From an uncultured Bacteroidales bacterium (lineage in GTDB: Bacteria; Bacteroidota; Bacteroidia; Bacteroidales; Paludibacteraceae): 64,000 bases of DNA. Positions 9,517 through 19,100 of this stretch are shown here, piece by piece. Within the stretch, counting starts at the first letter, position 1; each line of letters begins with the position of its first letter. The position numbers and the translations under genes were made by a program. The notes under the pieces were generated by a model that saw only the letters and a program-made list of their open reading frames with translations, searched no databases and was not told where the DNA came from. Location: the NCBI GenBank assembly GCA_903901975.1, contig CAIUTB010000118.1, forward strand, positions 62,001-126,000, written 5' to 3'.

Positions 9517-10140
9517 TTATGGTTTAATTCCGTTTAATATAATCCGTATGTTTTCGTCGCGGCGATGATTAATAAAAATCTCCTTTTGTTGTTCGTCTAA
9601 GGAAAGAATTCCTGAAACCACAGGCAGGATTAAGAACAATGAGATGTTTGAAGAGATAACGCTGAAAATCAAATCAGTCATACTAATTTCCCGAATTCTT
9701 CCAGCTTTAATTTCGTTTTGTAGTTCTGTGTTTATTGTTGTTGTAATTTGACTTACGACTCCTGCCAGTTTGCTTTTTAAAGAACTTACCATGTCCGGAT
9801 TTCTAGTAAATTCATTAAAAATCAGTATTGGTATTTTTGGATTTTTCCTCACCATATCAAAATGAGACCCGATAATATAGGTTAGCTTTTCAGTAAAATT
9901 CAGACCTTTTACATTTTCTAATTCAAAAATAGACCTGAAAAATTCACGGAACTTTGTCTCGAAAATCACATTGAACAAATTTTCTTTAGTTCGGTAATAA
10001 TAATGAATAAGTGCCTGATTACAACCAACTTCCTTCGCAATTTCGGTAGTTGATGTCATGGAAAATCCTTTTTCAAGAAACAAGCGTTCAGCCGTTTCCA
10101 AAATAACTATTTCCATAGTTGGATTATTCTTAACTTCCAT
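9517..10140 (-). CDS. TetR-family transcriptional regulator
   Basis: ILETAERLFLEKGFSMTSTTEIAKEVGCNQALIHYYYRTKENLF is a TetR HTH; first gene of the exporter operon. Confidence 0.9.
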   Translation of the reverse strand: MEVKNNPTMEIVILETAERLFLEKGFSMTSTTEIAKEVGCNQALIHYYYRTKENLFNVIFETKFREFFRSIFELENVKGLNFTEKLTYIIGSHFDMVRKNPKIPILIFNEFTRNPDMVSSLKSKLAGVVSQITTTINTELQNEIKAGRIREISMTDLIFSVISSNISLFLILPVVSGILSLDEQQKEIFINHRRDENIRIILNGIKP

Positions 10141-10250
10141 ATTTAATAAGTATGTTTAATAGCTCTATTAATTTAATGCAAAGTAAAGTCTTTTTGTTCG
10201 GACTTTTATCCGGATACGATTCAAAAAAACATTTTTTTAGATTATTTAAC

Positions 10251-11759
10251 TCAGGAGAAGCTGAAAGTCATGAATGCAGGTCCTAAATGTTCAATAACAT
10301 CTCCTGCAATCAACGATTCTTTCGACTGACTTGCAAGGCACATATCACCAGCCAAGCCATGAATAAAAACTCCTGCTTTGGCAGCATTTTCAGGAGAATA
10401 ACTTTGAGCCAGCAAGCTAACCAGCAGACCGGTAAGCACATCACCCGTACCCGCTGTAGCCATGCCTGAATTGCCCGAACTGTTGAAGGTTAGTTTTCCA
10501 TCAGGTGTTGCTATAAGCGTGTAACGCCCTTTCAGTATAATAATCAGGTGGTGTTTCTGAGCCATTTCCTGAGCTTTCAGCATACGTTCGTAAGAGTTTT
10601 CCGAAGCTCCGAAAAGCCTTACAAATTCTTTTGGGTGGGGAGTAAGTATGCTTTTTTTGGGGATTATAGATAGAAGTTCCCTGTTTTTTCCAATCAGATT
10701 TAAGGCATCGGCATCAAGCACACAGGGCGAAATAAGTTTGCCCAGCGTTTCCTTTAAAAATGCAGCTGTCTCGTCAGATTGACCAATTCCAGGCCCGATT
10801 GCTACGGCATCGTAACTATCAACCAACTTCACTTCGGTAATGTGGTTATCTGATTTATCTGAATAATAAATAATTTCAGGCACGGTTGACTGAACAATTA
10901 TCCGGTTAGACGCCGGACCGTGTACACTTACCAATCCTGTACCCGACCGAAGTGCAGCTTTTCCTGCAAGCACCGAAGCACCTGCCATACCTTTGCTTCC
11001 GGCAATTATCAGCGCATGACCAAATGTGCCTTTATGTGAGTAATCGGGGCGGGCTTTTATCAGTTGAGCAATGTCACTGTGTGTTTGAAAATAGAAATTA
11101 CTTTTAGTTGAGGCAATTGCAATCGGATGAAGTCCAATGTCAAGCGTAATAAATTGTCCGACGAAGGAATCATTTTCAGGGAAAAGAAAAGCCAGTTTAG
11201 GAAATTGAAGCGAGAAAGTATAATCAGCTTTTACAATCGGAACGGATAAATCGGAGTTTTCTTCGCCCTGCAATCCTGACGGAATATCAATAGAAACAAC
11301 TTTTTTCCCCGAAGAATTTATCCACTGGATAGCATCTGAAAAAATACCTTCAGCCGGCCTGCTCAATCCTGATCCGAAAATTCCTTCAATGATAACCGTA
11401 TTCGCAGAAATCTCGGGGTCAATAAATTTTCGTTTAAGTTCACTGATTGAACGGGGAAACTGAATCTCCATTCGACGGTAATTTGCCTTGCAATCATTCG
11501 ATAATGAATCCGATGACAGCAGAATGGATGTGACCTGATATCCTCTTTGGAGCAACAACCTCGCAACCGCAAGCGCATCGCCACCATTATTCCCGGGTCC
11601 GGCAAAGACACAAACAGGAAGATCGGCAGCAAATAACTCAATATATTTAGTTGTGATTGCATCGGCAGCACGTTCCATTAAGTCAATGGAAGCAATCGGT
11701 TCATTTTCAATCGTGAATTTGTCCAGTTCACGAATTTGTGAGGTGCTGAAAAATTTCAT
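10251..11759 (-). CDS. nnr: Bifunctional NAD(P)H-hydrate epimerase / ADP-dependent dehydratase
   Basis: N-terminal YjeF domain (FAGPGNNGGDALAVARLL) and C-terminal dehydratase domain (NSSGNSGMATAGTGDVLTGLL). Confidence 0.92.
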   Translation of the reverse strand: MKFFSTSQIRELDKFTIENEPIASIDLMERAADAITTKYIELFAADLPVCVFAGPGNNGGDALAVARLLLQRGYQVTSILLSSDSLSNDCKANYRRMEIQFPRSISELKRKFIDPEISANTVIIEGIFGSGLSRPAEGIFSDAIQWINSSGKKVVSIDIPSGLQGEENSDLSVPIVKADYTFSLQFPKLAFLFPENDSFVGQFITLDIGLHPIAIASTKSNFYFQTHSDIAQLIKARPDYSHKGTFGHALIIAGSKGMAGASVLAGKAALRSGTGLVSVHGPASNRIIVQSTVPEIIYYSDKSDNHITEVKLVDSYDAVAIGPGIGQSDETAAFLKETLGKLISPCVLDADALNLIGKNRELLSIIPKKSILTPHPKEFVRLFGASENSYERMLKAQEMAQKHHLIIILKGRYTLIATPDGKLTFNSSGNSGMATAGTGDVLTGLLVSLLAQSYSPENAAKAGVFIHGLAGDMCLASQSKESLIAGDVIEHLGPAFMTFSFS

Positions 11760-11769
11760 AATTCGGCAA

Positions 11770-11813
11770 TATAAACTATAAATTATAAACTATAAACTAT
11801 AAACTATAAACTA
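11770..11813. repeat. Heptameric array (ATAAACT)x6
   Basis: ATAAACT ATAAATT ATAAACT x4 between nnr and rlmF, reaching the rlmF stop codon. Confidence 0.85.
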
Positions 11814-12782
11814 AAGCGCATTCCAACGGGTTTCCAACCACTTTTTCTGTTGTGTTGGAGTTAAGAAACTCCATGCCAGAATCCGGCTGATTTTCGTTCC
11901 CTGTCCCATTGCTATGGTTTTTATATCCACTGCTCCGGCCAATTTCAAAGCTTCAAGAAGTGGTGCAACATGCACCTGCTTGGCAATCAAGGTTGAAAAC
12001 CAAAAACAATTCGTCGAAAATTGTTTGCTCTGACGAATCATATTGCGCACAAAACGTTCCTCACCACCATCGCACCACAATTCATTACTTTGTCCGCCAA
12101 AATTCAACACCGGAGTAGTTACTTTTTTGTGATTCAGACTGCTCAGTTTTCGAAGTGTACCTTTTTGCGCTTCTTCCAGCGACGAATGAAAAGGCGGATT
12201 GCAAATAGCTATATCAATTGGCTCGTTACGCTCCATCACTCCATGAAAAATATCATTCGGATTTTCCTGAAAACGCAGTTCAATATTTCTTTTTAGAAAA
12301 GCATTATTGCTAATAATTTTATTGGCCGATTCCAGTGCTGCTTTATCTATCTCAGTCCCGATAAACGACCAACCATATTCTTTATTGCCAACAACTGGAT
12401 AGATACAACTGGCTCCCACACCGATATCCATGCATTTCACTTTATAGCCGGTGGGAATTTTGCCATGATTCGACTTGCCCAACAGTTCTGCTATATGGTG
12501 AAGATAATCGGCTCTTCCGGGAATGGGTGGACACAAATAACCACTCGGTACGTCCCAGTATTCAAGAGTGTAATACTGTTTAAGTAAAGCCTTGTTCAAC
12601 CATTTTACCGCTTTCGGATTGGCAAAATCAATCGATTCGTCGCCATAGGGATTCAGTTTCACATACTTGCCCAGTTCAGGACAAGCTGACTTCAGCAAGT
12701 TGAAATCATAACGCTCCCGATGCTTATTTCGTGGGTGTAAAACGGACTTTTCGGCAGGATGTTCTTTTTTATTCTCAGACAT
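11811..12782 (-). CDS. rlmF: 23S rRNA (adenine(1618)-N(6))-methyltransferase
   Basis: LHPRNKHRERYDFNLLKSACPELGKYVKLNPYGDESIDFANPKAVKWLNKALL and NPPFHSS catalytic motif. Confidence 0.92.
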   Translation of the reverse strand: MSENKKEHPAEKSVLHPRNKHRERYDFNLLKSACPELGKYVKLNPYGDESIDFANPKAVKWLNKALLKQYYTLEYWDVPSGYLCPPIPGRADYLHHIAELLGKSNHGKIPTGYKVKCMDIGVGASCIYPVVGNKEYGWSFIGTEIDKAALESANKIISNNAFLKRNIELRFQENPNDIFHGVMERNEPIDIAICNPPFHSSLEEAQKGTLRKLSSLNHKKVTTPVLNFGGQSNELWCDGGEERFVRNMIRQSKQFSTNCFWFSTLIAKQVHVAPLLEALKLAGAVDIKTIAMGQGTKISRILAWSFLTPTQQKKWLETRWNAL

Positions 12783-13001
12783 GGGAGTTTTTTTATAAAT
12801 ATATCTTGCAAAGGTAATCAATGTCGGGCGTAGTTGTTCAATTTATACCGAACTTATACAGTATGAGGAGTTTGAATTTTCTGACACACGTTAAATTAAT
12901 CTCAATTTATTGAATAAATGTTGTATAAACGTATAAATATTCTTCTAAATCAGTGTAAATCAAAACATTTAGACCACAGACTTGTTTCATAGATTACTAC
13001 T

Positions 13002-13017
13002 TGTTCCAAATGGAACA
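13002..13017. promoter_or_regulatory. Operator-like palindrome TGTTCCAAATGGAACA upstream of the acyl-CoA dehydrogenase gene
   Basis: 6-bp perfect arms, 4-bp centre, 25 bp before the ATG at 13043. Confidence 0.35.
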
Positions 13018-13042
13018 TGAATTAAATTAAAAAACAAAGAAT

Positions 13043-14599
13043 ATGCAACATTCTCAAAACACAACAAGCGCTAAATTGGAATCTTCCGTTGAAGAGGCTG
13101 AGTCCTTTTTATCCTTTGAACATTTCATTCAAAATTTTAAAAACACCCTGAAAAGAGTTTTTCATGAGGAAAATGACATTGATACAATGGGCATTACCCG
13201 TGGTATTTCGCCTGAAGTACTCGGACAAATCATGGATTGTAATCCTCTTTCAGTAGCCATCCCAACCGAATACGGTGGCCGTGGCGGAAAAGTACAGGAA
13301 AGCCTGCAACTGCTATCGGCTTCGGCTTACGAATCTCTCGCATTATCTCTGACCTTGGGGATTAACAACGCGCTTTTTCTGCAACCTTTTGCCAAATACG
13401 GACAGGAAGCTGCAAAACCCGAAGTATTTGGTCGTTTTTTGAACCAGCAGAATATGGGTGGGCTAATGATTACCGAACCGGGTTTCGGTAGCGATGCCTT
13501 GAATATGCAAACTTCCTTTACCGAACAATCCAATCATTATCACCTAAAAGGCACTAAACATTGGGCAGGATTGACGGGACAGGCTGATTATTGGTTGCTT
13601 ACAGCGCGTAAACAAACCGAGCAAGGTGGTTTGCAGCGGGACATTGACTTTTTTGTTTGTGACAACACCCTTCCCGATCAACATATTTTTGTGGAAGAAC
13701 GTTTTGAAAATCTGGGCTTATATCAAATTCCATACGGACGGAATATTCTGGACGTAAAGATTCCTAAAACACAACGACTTATTCCACAAACCAATGGCGT
13801 TCAAATGATGTTGGACTTATTGCACCGCAGCCGCCTGCATTTTCCGGGCATGGGTTTGGGTTTTGTAAAACGTATGCTCGATGAGGCTATTACGCATTGT
13901 CAGCAACGCTTGGTGGGTGGCCGCAGTTTGTTTACTTACGATCAGGTACAACAACATTTAGCCAAACTTCAGGCTAATTTTACCATTATATCTGCTTTCT
14001 GCAAACACAGTTCCGGAGTTGCCGGTATTGAAAATGATTTGACAGGTCTGGGTCTCGAAGCCAATATCATTAAAACCGTTACAACAGATTTAATGCAGGA
14101 ATCGTCGCAAACTTTGCTCACCCTGGTAGGTGCAAAAGGATATAAGTTGAATCATATTGCCGGACGTGGCACGGTGGATAGTCGTCCATTTATCATTTTC
14201 GAAGGTTCTAACGATATTCTGTACGCTCAGATTGGTGAAGCCGTAGTGAAATTAATGAAAAATGCGAAAGAAACTGCTTTTCATACGTATCTGGAAGCAC
14301 ATCGCCTGACTGAAAATGCGGCCAAACATATCAAAGATTTGGTTAGTTTCGATATTGACCTGCAAATGCCACAGCGTAAGTTGGTGGAGTTAGGCCGGCT
14401 AATGAGTCGTGTAGCCTCAATGGATTTTGTACTCAAACTGGGTGATGCCGGATTCCGAAACGATTTGGTGGATGGCGCTGTTTCGTTACTTCGTCAGGAA
14501 ATATCCACACTGGTTAGTCAATTCTCTTACCTTCAACCAACAAAAGTAATCGAAGACTATCAGGTTGATAGTAACTGGAATAATTTTCTGTTGGCATAA
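13043..14599 (+). CDS. Acyl-CoA dehydrogenase family protein
   Basis: AIPTEYGGRGGKVQESLQLLSASAYESLALSLTLGINN, MITEPGFGSDALNMQT, GTKHWAGLTG, FIIFEGSNDILYAQIGE. Confidence 0.88.
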   Translation: MQHSQNTTSAKLESSVEEAESFLSFEHFIQNFKNTLKRVFHEENDIDTMGITRGISPEVLGQIMDCNPLSVAIPTEYGGRGGKVQESLQLLSASAYESLALSLTLGINNALFLQPFAKYGQEAAKPEVFGRFLNQQNMGGLMITEPGFGSDALNMQTSFTEQSNHYHLKGTKHWAGLTGQADYWLLTARKQTEQGGLQRDIDFFVCDNTLPDQHIFVEERFENLGLYQIPYGRNILDVKIPKTQRLIPQTNGVQMMLDLLHRSRLHFPGMGLGFVKRMLDEAITHCQQRLVGGRSLFTYDQVQQHLAKLQANFTIISAFCKHSSGVAGIENDLTGLGLEANIIKTVTTDLMQESSQTLLTLVGAKGYKLNHIAGRGTVDSRPFIIFEGSNDILYAQIGEAVVKLMKNAKETAFHTYLEAHRLTENAAKHIKDLVSFDIDLQMPQRKLVELGRLMSRVASMDFVLKLGDAGFRNDLVDGAVSLLRQEISTLVSQFSYLQPTKVIEDYQVDSNWNNFLLA

Positions 14600-14824
14600 A
14601 AAATTATATGATTATCCGAAAAGTATACAGAGTAGTATTAAATGTTTGAATTTGAAAAAGAAGGGTGTATGCTACATTCCGACTTGACGGAAGCACTGAA
14701 ACCTATTGTTTTTAGATGTAAGGGCTACGCCCCTAAATATCGCATCCAAAAAAATTGAAATATTGGAAATCATTTAAAAAATCTATTCATTGCAGATAAT
14801 CTTAATAAATTTTATCTTTCAAGC

Positions 14825-14862
14825 AAAACCGCCCAAGCTGAATTTCAACTTGGGCGGTTTTT
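14825..14862. terminator. GC-rich hairpin terminator between convergent genes; second copy at 25018-25054
   Basis: aaaaccgcccaag-ctgaatttcaa-cttgggcggtttt with T tract. Confidence 0.8.
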
Positions 14863-14890
14863 AATTAATAAATTAATCAGCTCAAATTAA

Positions 14891-16072
14891 TCAGCAAGCC
14901 ATTTCCCCTGCATTTTTCTTGGCCGAAAGCAAATTATACGCTCCTTTTACTACCACTTTTGCAGCTTTGAAATTGAAGTTGTCGGGAAACGTAATTTCGG
15001 TATATCCTTCGTCGGTCACACCTTTTTTTACCTGTATCAGTTGGTATTCTGTAAATGGTTTGCCACTTTCCTGTTTGTTCCGTTCAAAAACAAAAATATA
15101 GTCTTTGTCTTCGAAACTAACAATGGATTCAGAGGGTACTGACGTTACTTTATTAGTTGTAGCCTCAATAATCGCATTGACATACATACCCGGCAAAACA
15201 TTCTTACAAGTCCCCTGAACACTTGCATACACCTTGTAGGTCTTATCGGAATCAACGGATTTAGCGGTTTGGTAAATCAATGCCATATGTTGTTCGGATT
15301 CATTGTTGATAAAGAAACGTATTTTTTGTCCGCTGGAAACCTTGTCGGCATCTTTTTCAAAAAGAGTCAATTGAAGGAAAAGTTTGCTGGTATTTACAAT
15401 TTCGAATAACACATCGGTCGCCGAAACCGATTTCCCGATATTTACATTGACGGTTTTTACATATCCCGAAATGGGTGATACCAATGTAATGGATTTACTG
15501 ATAGTATTTTCGTTCAGTTTATTCGGATTGATACCTATGATCGACAACTTTTGTTCTAATGATCTTAGCTGCACTTTCCGACTCTTGTACTCCGACGCAA
15601 CTAACTGCATATTCTTTTGGGACGAAACATCATTTTTGTACAGTTCGTTTTGACGGTTGTAATCTGCCTCAGCATATTCAAGTTTGCTTTTTGCTTCAAG
15701 GTAGTTTTGTTGAATATCAATAAATTCGGAGTTCTCAATCACGGCAAGAGCTTGACCTTTAAAAACCGAATTGCCTGGCATTAGTGATGTGCTTTTTACA
15801 AAACCACCCAGGGGCATACTTACCATAGCCATATTTTGTGGTGCTGCGGCCACTACACCGCTTACTTTCAGGGTTCCGCTTAGCGAACGCAATTCAATCA
15901 GACCCGTTTTTATATCAGCAAGTTTTACCTGATCGCTGCTCATTTCTACAATATTATCCGGTAGCACTTCTTCCTTGATAGCAGTTTCTGACTTTTTCTG
16001 TTTTCCACACGATGCAAAAGCAACCAACAGTACTGAAAATAAGATGAATGATTTGAAATTATATGTTGTCAT
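14891..16072 (-). CDS. Efflux RND transporter periplasmic adaptor (CusB/CzcB-like)
   Basis: Lipobox AFASCGK, VSMPLGGFVKSTSLMPGNSVFKGQALAVIENSEFIDIQQNYLEAKSKLEYAEADYNRQ; next to a CusA-like pump. Confidence 0.88.
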   Translation of the reverse strand: MTTYNFKSFILFSVLLVAFASCGKQKKSETAIKEEVLPDNIVEMSSDQVKLADIKTGLIELRSLSGTLKVSGVVAAAPQNMAMVSMPLGGFVKSTSLMPGNSVFKGQALAVIENSEFIDIQQNYLEAKSKLEYAEADYNRQNELYKNDVSSQKNMQLVASEYKSRKVQLRSLEQKLSIIGINPNKLNENTISKSITLVSPISGYVKTVNVNIGKSVSATDVLFEIVNTSKLFLQLTLFEKDADKVSSGQKIRFFINNESEQHMALIYQTAKSVDSDKTYKVYASVQGTCKNVLPGMYVNAIIEATTNKVTSVPSESIVSFEDKDYIFVFERNKQESGKPFTEYQLIQVKKGVTDEGYTEITFPDNFNFKAAKVVVKGAYNLLSAKKNAGEMAC

Positions 16073-16097
16073 AATTTTATTTTTTTTAATTCATAAG

Positions 16098-16116
16098 CCC
16101 CTTTAGGGGTTTGGGG
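16098..16116. repeat. Short G/C-run palindromic repeat CCCCTTTAGGGGTTTGGGG
   Basis: Related copies at 20653-20674 and 48933-48954. Confidence 0.6.
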
Positions 16117-16120
16117 TTAT

Positions 16121-19100
16121 TTAATAGGTTTTCCCTGTAATAAAGTCAATGGAAATAATGGTTTGATTGAAGCTATTTAGCGCATCGAGGTAGTTTTGTT
16201 TGATACTCAATGCCCGGTTCAGACTCAGCATATAATCCGAATAATCCATTGCACCGCCTTTGTAACTTTTCGAGGCTTGATTGATAATTAAATCAGCTTC
16301 CGGAATAGCTTGTTTTTCGTAATAATCCACACTGTTGCTGTTTTTGCTGAGCTCAAGTAATAATGAACGATAGCTACCCGAAATGGATTTGGAATAACTT
16401 TCTGCAACAGTTTGTGCTATTTTCTCCTTCAATTTTGCGGCTTTGGCTTTGGCGGAATATGGAACAAACCAGATCGGAACTGCTATGCCAGCTTGAATAC
16501 CACTAAAACGGTTGCCAATGCCAAACACACGTGGCACTCCGTTTATTTCCTGAGTTCCCTGCATGGTTTGACTGAAATATCCGATACTCAAATCGGGTAA
16601 AGCACGACTACTTTCCAGTTTTTTCTCCAGTTGCGTAACTTCAACCTGTTGATTGATATAACCAATTAATGGGTTAGCAGCTATAACCGAGTTATCAGTT
16701 GCAGGCCTAAAGTCTATTCGTTGCAAAACGGTGTCGGCAGGTAAAAGAACCATTTCTGTATTTAAAACCGTCTTCAATTTCTGATTATAAATTATCAGAT
16801 CGGCACTGATTTGTTGCAACTTATTTTTTATCTCAAGACATTCTGAGCGAGCCGAAATCATTTCAAGCCGATTGGTTTCGCCGGTTTTGGCACGGAGTTC
16901 AGCTGCTTTCTGAAAGCCTGAATACAAGCTATCCTGATATACAAACAGTTTTTGTTTTGAATACAGGTAAGCCAGTTGCCAGTATATTTGTTTTACCTGC
17001 GTGGCTGTCTCGAGTTGCGAACTTTTCAATTGCCATTCACTGCTTTTTACATTGGCGCTTGCCAGTTTATGTTGATTAGCATAAACCGTAGGAAACGCAA
17101 ACGACTGTGAAACGCTAAAGCTATTATCTTTTGAATAGGAATTAAATTGCCCGTATTGTCCTTCAATATTTGTTTTTGGAATATCCCACGAAGCCCGTTT
17201 CAAGTTTTTTTGAACTTCAACGGAATAACCGGACGAACGTACCATTAAATTACTGTCCAATGCCAGCTGAATGGCTTGTTTGAGTTGAATTGTCTTGGGT
17301 TTCTGTGCATTTATGGTGTTAAAGCCCGAAGAACAAACTACAAGGAGGAATATAATGGCTAAAGTTTTCGTAGATTTCCGTTTCAACAGCGACCTGAAAG
17401 AAACGCTGGAAAAGAAAATGTAGAACACCGGTAGTACCAAAAGCGTCAGCAAGGTAGCTGTTATCAATCCTCCAATCACTACGGTTGCCAACGGTTTCTG
17501 AACTTCGGCACCTGCAGAACTTGATAATGCCATGGGCAGAAAACCAAGCGAAGCTACAGCAGCAGTCATAATTACCGGGCGCAAACGAGTTTTCAGTCCT
17601 TTAGTCACCCGCTCATAAATGTCGGCAACACCGTCTTTTTCAAGTCGGTTGAATTCGGCAATAAGCACAATACCATTCAGCACCGCAATACCAAACAAAG
17701 CAATAAAGCCAACTCCGGCAGAAATGGAGAAATTCATGCCCCGAATCCACAGAGCCAGAATACCACCAATCAGCGACATAGGCACTGCCGTATAGATTAA
17801 TAAGGTTTGTTTTACCGAATGGAATGTGAAAAACAAGAGCACAAATATCAACAACAATGCCACCGGCACGGCAATAGCCAAACGTGCTTTTGCAGCCTGA
17901 AGGTTTTGAAACTGACCTCCATACGATACGGAATATCCCGTTGGAAGTTTAAGTTTGGTATCAAGTTGTTTGCTAACTTCGTCAATCACAGTTTGAACAT
18001 CCCTGTTGCGTACATTAAAGCCAACAGTAATTCTGCGCTTTGTGTTCTCCCGTGACACCTGCGCCGGACCCGATTTAATTTCAATGCTGGCCAATTGGTC
18101 AAACGGAACCTGCCCACCCGAAGGCAAAGCAACAGAAAGATTTTTTACATCGACCATACTTTGGCGGTAATCTTTATCTAACCTCACCACCAATCCGAAT
18201 CGTTTCTCTTCGTCGAATACAACCCCTGCCTGACTACCGGCAAAAGCAGCCCGCAGCACTTTGTTTACATCCTGAATAGACAAACCATATTGAGCCAACC
18301 GATCACGATTATATTCAATTTGCACCTGTGCCAGACCGGTTACTTTCTCCACATTAATATCTGCAACACCTGTTATAGTTCGTATTAGTTTTTCCACATC
18401 AACGGCTTTTTCGGCCAGGGTGTTGAGATTATCGCCATATATTTTTACGGCAATATCCTGTTTCGAACCGGACATCAGTTCGTTGAAACGCATTTGAATG
18501 GGTTGTTGAAACTCAAATTTTACTCCTGCCAAGGGTATCAACGCATCTTCCATTTTCGCAATAAGTTCTTCGCGTGTCTGTGCCGAAGTCCATTCGCTTT
18601 TTGGTTTCAAGGTAATAATATAATCACCTGTTTCCATGGGTGTGGGGTCGGTAGGGATTTCACCTGCTCCAATTTTACAAACAGCATGTTTGATTTCAGG
18701 AAAATTGGCGAGCAATATTTTATTCGCCTTTTCTACTTGCTCAATCGTATTACTCAGCGAACCGCCCTGCAGGGTAATCACTCCGGCAGCTAAGTCACCT
18801 TCTTCCAGTTGAGGAATAAATTCTCCACCCAGACTATTAAACACAAATAAGCTGGCAACAAAAACCATAATAACCGTAACCGAAACAAGCATTTTGTGCT
18901 GGATTGTATAGCGGATAATCGGATTAAAAATATGCTGAAACCCTTCCATCATTTTGTCCGATAGATTGGGTTTGTGTTCGGTACTTTTACTCAAAAACAG
19001 GGTTGAAATCATGGGCACATACGTCAGCGAAAGAATGGTAGCACCAATCAATGCAAAAGAAACTACCTGCGCCATGGGGCGAAACATTTTACCCTCGATA

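Noticed and set aside
14719-14736. TAAGGGCTACGCCCCTAA palindrome as a repeat element
   Set aside because: Only one copy was noticed in this window, so no family can be supported here.
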